Shown: one piece after another, positions 18,135-26,400 of the stretch
Numbering within the stretch: the stretch's first letter is position 1
Layout: each line of letters opens with the position of its first letter
Source of the DNA: Bacteroides sp. MSB163
GTDB taxonomy: Bacteria > Bacteroidota > Bacteroidia > Bacteroidales > Bacteroidaceae
Length of the DNA stretch: 64,000 bases
Direction of reading: 5' to 3'
NCBI RefSeq assembly: GCF_036416795.1
Contig: NZ_CP143867.1
Location: 2,046,001 to 2,110,000, forward strand
The notes under the pieces: model-generated
What the model was told of the DNA's origin: nothing
Databases searched by the model: none
Seen by the model: the letters and a program-made list of their open reading frames with translations, nothing else
Program-made: the position numbers and the translations under genes

Positions 18135-19025
18135 CTATCGTTTGCTCGCATCGAAAAGACTTTTCTTTTCTTCTGTGGTCAGGCTTTCATATCCTGATTT
18201 TTTCAGTTTATCGAGGATACGGTCTATTTCTTCGGATTGAGATTTCTTGCGGGCGTTGTAGTCATAGTCTTTCTGACGGCTGTTACCATAGTGAACTTTC
18301 ATCTTCGGTTTGCGGGGCTTGAAGCTGAACAGTGAAACGATAGCATCTAGAATTTTGTTAATCCAGGCAGTGATATCTTTTCCTTTACTGAGTCCGGCAG
18401 CAAACCAGAGTCCCGCCAATGCACCGCCCAGATGGGCAATATGTCCGCCTGCATTGCTGGATGTAATGAACAGTAAATCCGTACCGATGACAATCAGTGC
18501 CAGATATTTCAACCGTATCGTACCAAAGAGGAACAGCCGGATGGGGTAGTTAGGTTCGCGGTACGCTGTAGCAGCTACGATAGCAAGCACGGAAGCGGAT
18601 GCCCCCAACATGAATGAATAATCGACCATCGGGCGGAAATACGGAAAGATATTATAGGCTGCCATGTACAATAATCCACCGCAAATACCCCCTAAGATAT
18701 ACGCCCCGCGCAGATGTTTGGCTGAGAAGAACATTAGGAATAGTGCTCCGAACCAGTATAGCCACAACATGTTGAACAGGATATGTAAAAATCCTGCATG
18801 CATAAACATATATGTGAACAGTGACCATGGCTGTATGATGAACTGTGTGGGTGAAGCGGGCAATTCCAGCCATTCAAACGCACCGCCGAGGCTGCGATTG
18901 AATAATTGCAGAATTACCTCCGTCAGCGTAGTGACTACAAATACAGCTACGTTGATATAAATCAGCTGGATATAAATATTCCCTCTGCGAAAAGCTTCTT
19001 TAAGGTCAGTTATAATAGTACCCAT
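18135..19025 (-). CDS. Rhomboid family intramembrane serine protease (with C-terminal tail)
   Basis: 296 residues with six or so membrane helices. The catalytic Ser lies in FMLGASASVLAIVAA and the catalytic His in AGGHIAHLGGALAG; the HAGFLHILFNMLWLYWFG segment is the conserved helix 2 motif. Residues after about 225 form a soluble, charged tail (RKPKMKVHYGNSRQKDYDYNARKKSQ) ending in a helical stretch SGYESLTTEEKKSLFD, as seen in Bacteroidetes rhomboids. Cleaves transmembrane segments of partner proteins. Its start overlaps the stop of the upstream rhomboid gene by 20 bp, indicating translational coupling. Confidence 0.93.
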   Translation of the reverse strand: MGTIITDLKEAFRRGNIYIQLIYINVAVFVVTTLTEVILQLFNRSLGGAFEWLELPASPTQFIIQPWSLFTYMFMHAGFLHILFNMLWLYWFGALFLMFFSAKHLRGAYILGGICGGLLYMAAYNIFPYFRPMVDYSFMLGASASVLAIVAATAYREPNYPIRLFLFGTIRLKYLALIVIGTDLLFITSSNAGGHIAHLGGALAGLWFAAGLSKGKDITAWINKILDAIVSLFSFKPRKPKMKVHYGNSRQKDYDYNARKKSQSEEIDRILDKLKKSGYESLTTEEKKSLFDASKR

Positions 19026-19740
19026 TTCCTCTATCTTTTTTTCTCCAGTACATTATCAGTATAAAACCGAATATCATACCGCCCAAGTGTGCGAAGTGCG
19101 CTACATTGTCGTTAGGATTGTTGGCAAAACCAGCGTACAGTTCAATCAGTGCATATCCGATAACAAAGTATTTGGCTTTTATCGGAAACGGCAGCGGGAA
19201 TATGAATAGCGGCTGGTTGGGGAACAACATTCCGAAGCCCAGCAAAATGGCATACACGGCTCCTGAAGCTCCTACGGTAACTCCGTTTAAGAGAGCATTC
19301 AGATTTGCCATGGGCGGATAGGTGTAATTCATATTATCCCGTATGATTTGAGCGCCTTCCTGATATACGGTATTAATCATTTCCGGACTCATTCCGGCCT
19401 TTGCAGCCTGAATACGTATGTAGGTTACCAGCATGCTGATTAAGCCTGCGCCTATACCACATATCATATAGTAAGATAAAAAACGTTTGGGTCCCCATAC
19501 TTGTTCGAGTATGCGACCAAACATCCACACGGCAAACATGTTAAAGAAAAGATGCGTGAAACCTCCATGCATAAACATGTATGTGATAAGTTGCGCTATG
19601 TTAAAGTCATCGGCAAGAAAGAAATGAAGGCCCAGATAACGGGCTAAATCAAGATGATAACTTTGAGCAACAATGGTCGCAAGAAAGACCAGTACATTAA
19701 TGATTAATAGGTTCTTAGTAACTGTTGGTATAGCATTCAT
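19006..19740 (-). CDS. Rhomboid family intramembrane serine protease
   Basis: 244 residues, multi-pass. Shows HGGFTHLFFNMFAVWMFG, the catalytic GASGAVYAILLGFG (Ser) and AHFAHLGGMIFGF (His), all expected for an active rhomboid. First gene of the four-gene minus-strand run. Close in architecture to the downstream rhomboid but without its C-terminal tail, so the two look like an old duplication that diverged. Confidence 0.94.
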   Translation of the reverse strand: MNAIPTVTKNLLIINVLVFLATIVAQSYHLDLARYLGLHFFLADDFNIAQLITYMFMHGGFTHLFFNMFAVWMFGRILEQVWGPKRFLSYYMICGIGAGLISMLVTYIRIQAAKAGMSPEMINTVYQEGAQIIRDNMNYTYPPMANLNALLNGVTVGASGAVYAILLGFGMLFPNQPLFIFPLPFPIKAKYFVIGYALIELYAGFANNPNDNVAHFAHLGGMIFGFILIMYWRKKDRGNGYYYN

Positions 19741-19766
19741 AATTTGTTATTTCGTTCAATGAGTCG

Positions 19767-19774
19767 CAAAAATA
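19767..19774 (-). promoter_or_regulatory. -7 box of the rhomboid operon
   Basis: Minus-strand TATTTTTG, perfect TAnnTTTG, 27 bp before the ATG at 19740. Confidence 0.5.
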
Positions 19775-19857
19775 CGAATAAATTCTGTTCTATAACAGAA
19801 AAACGCCTTTCTATTCTTTATTTTTCGCCAAAATCCAATCTTTTTTTAATGTTTTTA

Positions 19858-19888
19858 TTTGATATTCAGAAATATTGCTCTATTTTTG
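19858..19888 (+). promoter_or_regulatory. HU gene promoter
   Basis: TTTG (19858-19861), exactly 19 bp, TATTTTTG (19881-19888). Leader of about 60 nt to the ATG. Confidence 0.75.
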
Positions 19889-19955
19889 TAGAGGTTTGTG
19901 AACGACTAATGCGGATATCTTTTGTGTAACATATTAATTATTTAATTTTAGTATT

Positions 19956-20228
19956 ATGAATAAGTCAGAACTTATCAACGCTATGGCGGCAGAGTCCGGT
20001 TTGACCAAAACGGATTCTAAGAAAGCATTAGATGCTTTCATGGCAGCAATCACGAAAGCCCTAAAGGCTGGTGACAAAGTATCATTGGTTGGCTTCGGTA
20101 CGTTCGTTGTAGTAGAGAGAGCAGCACGTCTGGGCATTAATCCTTCTACCAAACAGAGCATTACGATTCCTGCAAAGAAAGTTGCTAAGTTTAAACCTGG
20201 TATGGAGTTGACTTTGGCCATCGAATAA
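19956..20228 (+). CDS. hup: HU family DNA-binding protein
   Basis: 90 residues, the standard HU length. It is a nucleoid protein that bends DNA as a dimer. The beta-arm signature VGFGTFVVVERAARLGINPSTKQSITIPAKKVAKFKPG is complete, with the intercalating Pro in NPSTKQ. Starts MNKSELINAMAAESGLTK, as in canonical HU. Stands alone between divergent rhomboid genes and argS. Confidence 0.95.
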   Translation: MNKSELINAMAAESGLTKTDSKKALDAFMAAITKALKAGDKVSLVGFGTFVVVERAARLGINPSTKQSITIPAKKVAKFKPGMELTLAIE

Positions 20229-20325
20229 AGGAAGGCTATGAATGAAAAATAGAAAAGGAGGTGCTATGAGGTGTCTCCTTTTTTATTATCCGTACAGATG
20301 CAACGCGTAATTCGCCAAAATATAG

Positions 20326-20333
20326 TATCTTTG
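20326..20333 (+). promoter_or_regulatory. argS -7 box
   Basis: TATCTTTG followed by C, perfect TAnnTTTG, 24 bp before the ATG at 20357. Confidence 0.6.
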
Positions 20334-20356
20334 CGCCCGGAAAATACTTTTAAATC

Positions 20357-22174
20357 ATGAATATAGAAGATAAACTGGTAGCGTCCGTCATCAACGGACT
20401 GAAAGCGCTGTATGGACAGGACGTGCCTGCCGCACAGGTGCAACTGCAAAAAACCAAGAAAGAATTTGAGGGACACCTCACGCTGGTAGTTTTTCCTTTC
20501 CTGCGCATGTCGAAGAAAGGACCGGAGCAGACAGCACAGGAGATTGGCGAATACCTGAAAGCTAACGAACCTTCGATAGCTGCATTCAATGTAATCAAAG
20601 GTTTCTTGAACCTGACTATCGCTTCTTCCGCCTGGATTGAATTGTTGAATGACATTCATGCCGATAAGCAATACGGTATTGTTGCTGCCACGGATAATTC
20701 TCCGTTGGTGATGATCGAATATTCTTCACCCAATACCAACAAACCACTTCACTTGGGACATGTACGCAATAATCTTCTGGGCAATGCTTTAGCCAACATT
20801 GTGATGGCAAATGGCAATAAAGTGGTAAAAACAAATATTGTCAACGATCGTGGTATTCATATTTGTAAGTCCATGCTGGCCTGGTCCAAATATGGTAACG
20901 GTGAAACACCCGAATCATCAGGAAAGAAGGGGGACCACTTGGTAGGCGATTATTACGTTGCTTTTGATAAGCACTATAAAGCTGAAGTGAAGGAATTGAT
21001 GGCTAAATTTCAGTCTGAAGGCGCGACGGAAGAAGAAGCTAAAGCAAAGGCTGAAGCCGCTTCTCCTCTAATGAATGAAGCCCGCGAAATGCTGGTGAAG
21101 TGGGAAGCTAATGATCCGGAAGTGCGTGCGCTTTGGACTAAAATGAATAACTGGGTGTATGAAGGTTTTGATGAAACTTACCGTAAAATGGGTGTAAGCT
21201 TTGACAAAATATATTATGAGTCAAATACCTATCTTGAAGGGAAAGAGAAGGTGATGGAGGGCCTTGAAAAGGGGTTCTTCTATAAAAAAGAAGATGGTTC
21301 CGTATGGGCTGACTTTACTGCTGAAGGTTTGGATCATAAGTTGCTACTACGTGCTGATGGGACTTCTGTTTATATGACTCAGGATATAGGTACAGCTAAA
21401 TTACGTTTTGCTGATTATCCTATTGACAAGATGATTTATGTAGTAGGCAACGAACAGAACTATCATTTCCAGGTACTTTCCATCCTGCTTGACAAGCTTG
21501 GATTTGAGTGGGGAAAGAGTCTCGTACATTTCTCTTATGGTATGGTGGAATTGCCCGAAGGTAAGATGAAAAGCCGCGAAGGCACAGTGGTAGATGCTGA
21601 TGATTTGATGGAAGAAATGATTAGTACTGCCAAAGAAACTTCTAATGAATTGGGCAAGCTGGATGGTCTGTCTCAGGAAGAAGCTGACAATATCGCTCGT
21701 ATTGTTGGTTTGGGCGCCTTGAAATATTTCATCCTCAAGGTAGATGCCCGTAAGAATATGACGTTCAATCCGAAAGAGTCAATTGACTTTAATGGAAATA
21801 CAGGTCCGTTCATTCAATATACGTATGCGCGTATTCAATCTGTAATGCGTAAGGCTGCTGAAGCCGGTATTGTAATTCCCGCTGAAATACCTGTTGGTAT
21901 TGAGTTGAGTGAGAAAGAAGAAAGCCTTATTCAGATGGTAGCCGACTTTGCTGCTGTAGTGAAGCAGGCAGGTACGGATTACAGTCCCTCTATTATTGCC
22001 AACTATACTTATGACCTGGTGAAAGAATACAATCAGTTCTATCATGATTTTAGCATTCTGCGTGAAGAGAATGAGGCTGTGAAAGTTTTCCGTCTCGCTT
22101 TGTCGGAAAATGTAGCGAAGGTAGTTCGCATCAGCATGGGCTTGCTGGGTATTGAAGTGCCGGATAGAATGTAA
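20357..22174 (+). CDS. argS: Arginyl-tRNA synthetase
   Basis: 605 residues, class I synthetase that charges tRNA-Arg. It has the N-terminal Add1 domain (about 1-110), then the HIGH-type motif in SSPNTNKPLHLGHVRNN near residue 130, NDRGIHICKSMLAW, VVGNEQNYHFQVL and the KMSKS-equivalent GKMKSREGT near residue 408. The C-terminal anticodon-binding helices end VRISMGLLGIEVPDRM, a family-typical terminus. Transcribed alone, with a strong terminator shared with topA. Confidence 0.97.
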   Translation: MNIEDKLVASVINGLKALYGQDVPAAQVQLQKTKKEFEGHLTLVVFPFLRMSKKGPEQTAQEIGEYLKANEPSIAAFNVIKGFLNLTIASSAWIELLNDIHADKQYGIVAATDNSPLVMIEYSSPNTNKPLHLGHVRNNLLGNALANIVMANGNKVVKTNIVNDRGIHICKSMLAWSKYGNGETPESSGKKGDHLVGDYYVAFDKHYKAEVKELMAKFQSEGATEEEAKAKAEAASPLMNEAREMLVKWEANDPEVRALWTKMNNWVYEGFDETYRKMGVSFDKIYYESNTYLEGKEKVMEGLEKGFFYKKEDGSVWADFTAEGLDHKLLLRADGTSVYMTQDIGTAKLRFADYPIDKMIYVVGNEQNYHFQVLSILLDKLGFEWGKSLVHFSYGMVELPEGKMKSREGTVVDADDLMEEMISTAKETSNELGKLDGLSQEEADNIARIVGLGALKYFILKVDARKNMTFNPKESIDFNGNTGPFIQYTYARIQSVMRKAAEAGIVIPAEIPVGIELSEKEESLIQMVADFAAVVKQAGTDYSPSIIANYTYDLVKEYNQFYHDFSILREENEAVKVFRLALSENVAKVVRISMGLLGIEVPDRM

Positions 22175-22194
22175 AAACAGCTATCTATAAAAAT

Positions 22195-22233
22195 AATCAG
22201 CCCCGGAATGTATTGGTCATTCCGGGGCTGATT
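22195..22233. terminator. Bidirectional terminator argS / topA
   Basis: Perfect 16-bp arms AATCAGCCCCGGAATG (22195-22210) and complement (22218-22233), 7-nt loop. Lies between convergent argS and topA. Confidence 0.9.
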
Positions 22234-22247
22234 GCTTTATAATCCTT

Positions 22248-24605
22248 TTATGCTTTCTTTTTGGCGTATTTCCCTCGTTTCGGCTTAGCTGGAGCGGATG
22301 CAGCTTTCTCGCTTTGCAACTTGATGATTTCCATGCAGGCATCCAGGTTTAAATCTTCCGGAACGATATCCTTTGGGATTTTGTAATTACTGCCTTTATA
22401 AGCAATGTAAGGGCCATATCTTCCGTTCATGATTTCCAGTTCAGGTTCTTCGTCGAACTTCTTGAGGTGCTTTTTTGCTTCTGCTTCCGCTTTTTCTTTT
22501 ATTAATTCCAAAGCCTCTTTCAATTCTATTTCCATCGGATCTACGCCTTTGGGAAGTGAAGTATAAGTCCCGCTGTAGTAGATGTACGGTCCGAAACGTC
22601 CGGCATTGACAGTAACCGTTTTACCTTCATGTTCACCAAGAGTACGAGGTAACTTAAACAGATCCATTGCTTCCTCTAAAGTGATTGTTTCGATGGATTG
22701 ACCTTTCTTTAAAGGAGAGAAGCGGGGTTTTTCTTCATCTTCAGCACTTCCAATTTGTACAACAGGGCCAAAACGTCCGATTTTAACGCTTACAGGCTTG
22801 CCGCTAACAGGATCTTCTCCCAATATGCGTTCTCCGGTCTTGTGTGCATTCTTGGCGGCAAGAGTACTTTCTACGGACGGATGGAAGGTTTTATAGAACG
22901 TCTTCATGATAGTCGTCCATTTTGTATCTCCCTCGGCAATCTCGTCAAATTGTTTTTCTACACTCGCTGTAAAGTTATAATCCATAATGCTGGGGAAATA
23001 CTGCGTCAGGAAGTCAGTCACTACTGTACCCGTATCTGTAGGTAGCAGTTTCGCTTTTTCTGCTCCGGTAATCTCAGTACGGGTGGCGTCTGTAATCTTG
23101 TTTTTCTTCAGGGTAATTACATTGTACGAACGTTCCTCACCATTTTTATCTCCTTTTTCTACGTACTCACGTTGTTGAACGGTAGAGATCGTAGGCGCAT
23201 AAGTAGAAGGACGCCCAATGCCTAATTCCTCCAGTTTGCGCACCAAGCTTGCTTCTGTATAGCGGGGTGGATGTTGTGTGAAGCGTTCAGTGGCAGTAAT
23301 GTTTTGGTACTCTAACTTCTGGCCTTTCTTTAACGGTGGCAGCAGATGGGTTTCATCTTCCTGTTCCACATCGTCATCATAAGATTCTCTGTATACACGC
23401 AGGAAACCGTCGAATTTCACAACTTCTCCCGTGGCGCTGAAGGCCTCGGATGTATTGCTTATACTGATGGTTGCTGTTGTCTTTTCCAGTTCGGCATCTG
23501 CCATTTGAGAAGCAATGGTACGTTTCCAGATCAGGTCGTAAAGTTTCTTCTCTTGTGCACTGCCTTCTATCTGTGCATTCTCCATATATGTGGGACGGAT
23601 GGCCTCATGCGCTTCTTGTGCTCCTTTGGTCTTGGTGCTGAAGTGGCGTGGATGTACGTATTTGTCTCCCATCATATTGGCAATGGCTTCTTTGCTGCCG
23701 TTGATGGCGAGTTCCGATAAGTTTACGGAGTCGGTACGCATATAAGTAATACGTCCTGATTCATACAATCGTTGAGCTACCATCATCGTTTGTGCTACAG
23801 TGAAGCCAAGTTTGCGTGCGGCTTCCTGTTGTAAAGTAGAAGTAGTGAACGGTGCAGCCGGGCTCTTCTTTACCGGACGTGTCGTAATATCTTCAATGGT
23901 AAATATTGCCGATTGGCAGCTTTCCAAGAGCTTCTGCGCCTCAGCTTTGGTCTTAAGGCGATGTGCAAGTTCCGCCTTCATTTCAATGAGTTTTCCGTCA
24001 GTGTCGGGAACAAGGAAAACAGCAGTGACTTTATAAGATGCTTCACTTTGGAAAGCATGTATTTCACGTTCGCGCTCTACAATGAGTCGGACAGCTACGG
24101 ATTGTACACGTCCGGCAGAGAGTGCGGGTTTCACTTTTTTCCATAATACAGGAGAAAGTTCAAAACCTACAATACGGTCAAGAATGCGGCGTGCCTGCTG
24201 AGCATTGACAAGATTGATATCAATATTGCGTGGTTGCTCGATAGCTTTCAGTATAGCGGTTTTGGTGATTTCATGGAATACGATACGTTTGGTATGTTCC
24301 GGTTCCAGTTTTAATACTTCATACAAGTGCCAGGCGATGGCTTCTCCCTCGCGGTCCTCATCGGAAGCCAACCATACGGTATCAGCATCTTTTGCTTCAG
24401 CTTTCAGTGTCTTAACCAGTGCTTTCTTATCTTCCGGAATTTCATAGTCCGGTTCAAAGTTTTTTTCAACGTCAATGCTGAATTCTTTCTTTTTCAAGTC
24501 GCGTATATGACCATAGCTGGAAAGAACTTTAAAATCTTTTCCCAGGAACTTTTCAATTGTTTTTGCTTTTGCCGGTGATTCGACAATGACAAGGTTTTTT
24601 GGCAT
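22248..24605 (-). CDS. topA: DNA topoisomerase I
   Basis: 785 residues from ATG 24605. Type IA topoisomerase that relaxes negative supercoils. It has the Toprim domain (MPKNLVIVESPAKAKTIEKFLG, then SDEDREGEAIAWHL with the acidic triad) and the catalytic Tyr in RITYMRTDSVNLS. C-terminal topo zinc-finger-like repeats have lost their cysteines (GRFGPVVQIG, GRFGPYIYYSG, GRYGPYIAYKG), followed by a basic KPKRGKYAKKKA tail. A longer frame starts at 24650, but the promoter TACTTTTG at 24655-24648 would place the transcript start near 24641, downstream of that ATG, and family proteins begin at the MPKN/VIVESP segment. Confidence 0.96.
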   Translation of the reverse strand: MPKNLVIVESPAKAKTIEKFLGKDFKVLSSYGHIRDLKKKEFSIDVEKNFEPDYEIPEDKKALVKTLKAEAKDADTVWLASDEDREGEAIAWHLYEVLKLEPEHTKRIVFHEITKTAILKAIEQPRNIDINLVNAQQARRILDRIVGFELSPVLWKKVKPALSAGRVQSVAVRLIVEREREIHAFQSEASYKVTAVFLVPDTDGKLIEMKAELAHRLKTKAEAQKLLESCQSAIFTIEDITTRPVKKSPAAPFTTSTLQQEAARKLGFTVAQTMMVAQRLYESGRITYMRTDSVNLSELAINGSKEAIANMMGDKYVHPRHFSTKTKGAQEAHEAIRPTYMENAQIEGSAQEKKLYDLIWKRTIASQMADAELEKTTATISISNTSEAFSATGEVVKFDGFLRVYRESYDDDVEQEDETHLLPPLKKGQKLEYQNITATERFTQHPPRYTEASLVRKLEELGIGRPSTYAPTISTVQQREYVEKGDKNGEERSYNVITLKKNKITDATRTEITGAEKAKLLPTDTGTVVTDFLTQYFPSIMDYNFTASVEKQFDEIAEGDTKWTTIMKTFYKTFHPSVESTLAAKNAHKTGERILGEDPVSGKPVSVKIGRFGPVVQIGSAEDEEKPRFSPLKKGQSIETITLEEAMDLFKLPRTLGEHEGKTVTVNAGRFGPYIYYSGTYTSLPKGVDPMEIELKEALELIKEKAEAEAKKHLKKFDEEPELEIMNGRYGPYIAYKGSNYKIPKDIVPEDLNLDACMEIIKLQSEKAASAPAKPKRGKYAKKKA

Positions 24606-24647
24606 AAATTTCTGTTTTATAGTGGCTCCTGCCACTGAATTCGCCCG

Positions 24648-24655
24648 CAAAAGTA
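24648..24655 (-). promoter_or_regulatory. topA -7 box
   Basis: Minus-strand TACTTTTG, perfect TAnnTTTG, 43 bp before the ATG at 24605. It decides the topA start. Confidence 0.6.
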
Positions 24656-24739
24656 GAAAAAAACAATTGTTTCCACCTTATAATATGTGGAGAATATATT
24701 CTTTTTTAGCAAAAATGACTTTTTTTGCCACGTTGTTTG

Positions 24740-26380
24740 TTAAAAACGAAAACTCACTCCACCCATGAAATTGATACCTTCTGTGGGATATCCCCAATAA
24801 TATTGGTAGTCTTTGTTCAATAAATTGTTTGCACGCACATAGATTGATATGCCTTCAAAGACTTCGTAGCTACCGCCAAGGTATAGATTCCCAACCGGAT
24901 CTACACGCTCGTTGCCTATCTTCTCACGAGTGATGTGCTGATAACCGAGGTTGATCAGGACAGAAGAAACCGGACGAATGTCTACCTTGAAATTTGCTTC
25001 GAAAGAAGGCATGTAATAGAGTAGCTGGTCTCCGCTGTTATTTTCTGTTTTAGCAGTTTTCCAGTCACGGTAAACGCCCGAAGCGGTGAAGGAAATAATA
25101 TCCTTATAGCTGTAGCTGGCTTCGGCGCCTGCATATATGTTATGCATATTTCCTTGGAACAATTGAAGGTATGAACCGCTATAGTTCTCAATTGCGGCAG
25201 AAGCAAGATTATTCTTTAAATCCTGATATCCACCATAAATATTAAACCATAAACCTGTTACTGGACTGGTCTTGAAGCCGAGGGCAGCATTCAGCTGTTC
25301 GTAGGTGGCATCCAGTTGTATATTACTCTGACCATAAGGTGAAACCATTTCTAGCCTGCGGAAATCATTAGCCTGTCGTCCGCCTGTAGCCTGGGCGTAG
25401 AGAATGTAACTGTCAGAGAAGATATATTGGGCTGTCACGTCCGGTGCTATCCGGAATTTCTTGCCAAATCCGAATGCGAAATCCACGTGAGCGCCGAGAC
25501 GGATTTTCCAGTCTTCGCTTTGATACAGATAATAGGGATTTAATTCCACAGAGGTATAATCTTCAAAAAGATTGTTCTTGTAGAACGTATTGTCCATGGA
25601 GAGATCTACTCCAACAAACTGCTCTTCAGAGATCGTTCCCATTGCACCGGCTTTTGTCCGTACCATAACTTCCTGTGCGTCCTGATATTGTATATCGTGT
25701 TGGCGTTCGTAGAACATCAGGTTGGTTTCGGCATGAAATTGAAGCGGTAATTCTTCGCTGGTTGATTTTATTCCGAAATGTACATCACCCGACAGGAATT
25801 TCTGCTTATTATTTGTGCTGCCGGGCATGAAGTTGAAGTTGCTTAGCCCGAAGTTTCCGGCTACATTTAAGTCCATTTTCCGGAAAGCATGTACATAATC
25901 CATGCCCGCATGTGTACGGTAATAACGTGCATCCCATTTATCCTTGGAATCAGGCAGATCTAACTTGCCATCCATGCCGTTCATGTGGAAATTCAGGTTC
26001 AGTTTGTCACTGTTAGGCAGGATGAACAGATAATTGGCACGAGCGTCCAGGTTGCCGTAATTGCCATATCCCAGACGGGCGTAGCCGCGTTTGGCTTTAT
26101 CCTGGCTTTCAGCTCCTGTATACGCCTCCATGGTAGTTGCAGGGATATTTCCCGCAGGTGCGAGTGTGGCATCATATTCCACAGTCTTTTTGCTGACTGT
26201 TGGCGGCATTACCTTGGGCAGTACGTTTACTTTGGAAGCATCTATGATGTCCGGATTATATTCTTGTTCTACCACGACCGTGCGGCTCAGGGTAGTATCT
26301 TTAGCTTGCGTTTGGGCTTGCACCCAGTTCGGTATGGTTATAAGTGCCAATGCCCCGAATATATATTGTACCTTTTTCAT
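24740..26380 (-). CDS. Outer-membrane beta-barrel protein (TonB-receptor-like barrel without plug)
   Basis: 546 residues. Signal peptide MKKVQYIFGALALITIPNWVQA with cleavage after AQA. A short segment VVVEQEYNPDIIDASKVNVLPKV then precedes about 450 residues of alternating hydrophobic/aromatic beta strands (LGYGNYGNLDARANYLF, LNLNFHMNGMDGKLDL, FTASGVYRDWKT, YGGYQDLKNNL) and a C-terminal strand GGVSFRF ending in Phe. This is the layout of TonB-dependent receptor barrels, but there is no plug domain of about 130 residues, so calling it a receptor would be too strong. It follows the TPR gene by 20 bp, suggesting the two form one envelope system. Confidence 0.8.
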   Translation of the reverse strand: MKKVQYIFGALALITIPNWVQAQTQAKDTTLSRTVVVEQEYNPDIIDASKVNVLPKVMPPTVSKKTVEYDATLAPAGNIPATTMEAYTGAESQDKAKRGYARLGYGNYGNLDARANYLFILPNSDKLNLNFHMNGMDGKLDLPDSKDKWDARYYRTHAGMDYVHAFRKMDLNVAGNFGLSNFNFMPGSTNNKQKFLSGDVHFGIKSTSEELPLQFHAETNLMFYERQHDIQYQDAQEVMVRTKAGAMGTISEEQFVGVDLSMDNTFYKNNLFEDYTSVELNPYYLYQSEDWKIRLGAHVDFAFGFGKKFRIAPDVTAQYIFSDSYILYAQATGGRQANDFRRLEMVSPYGQSNIQLDATYEQLNAALGFKTSPVTGLWFNIYGGYQDLKNNLASAAIENYSGSYLQLFQGNMHNIYAGAEASYSYKDIISFTASGVYRDWKTAKTENNSGDQLLYYMPSFEANFKVDIRPVSSVLINLGYQHITREKIGNERVDPVGNLYLGGSYEVFEGISIYVRANNLLNKDYQYYWGYPTEGINFMGGVSFRF

Positions 26381-26400
26381 ATTTATAATTGACGAGGTTT

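Noticed and set aside
24606..24650. Upstream start for topA giving 15 more residues
   Set aside because: The -7 box at 24648-24655 places the transcript start downstream of that ATG, and family members begin at the later Met.
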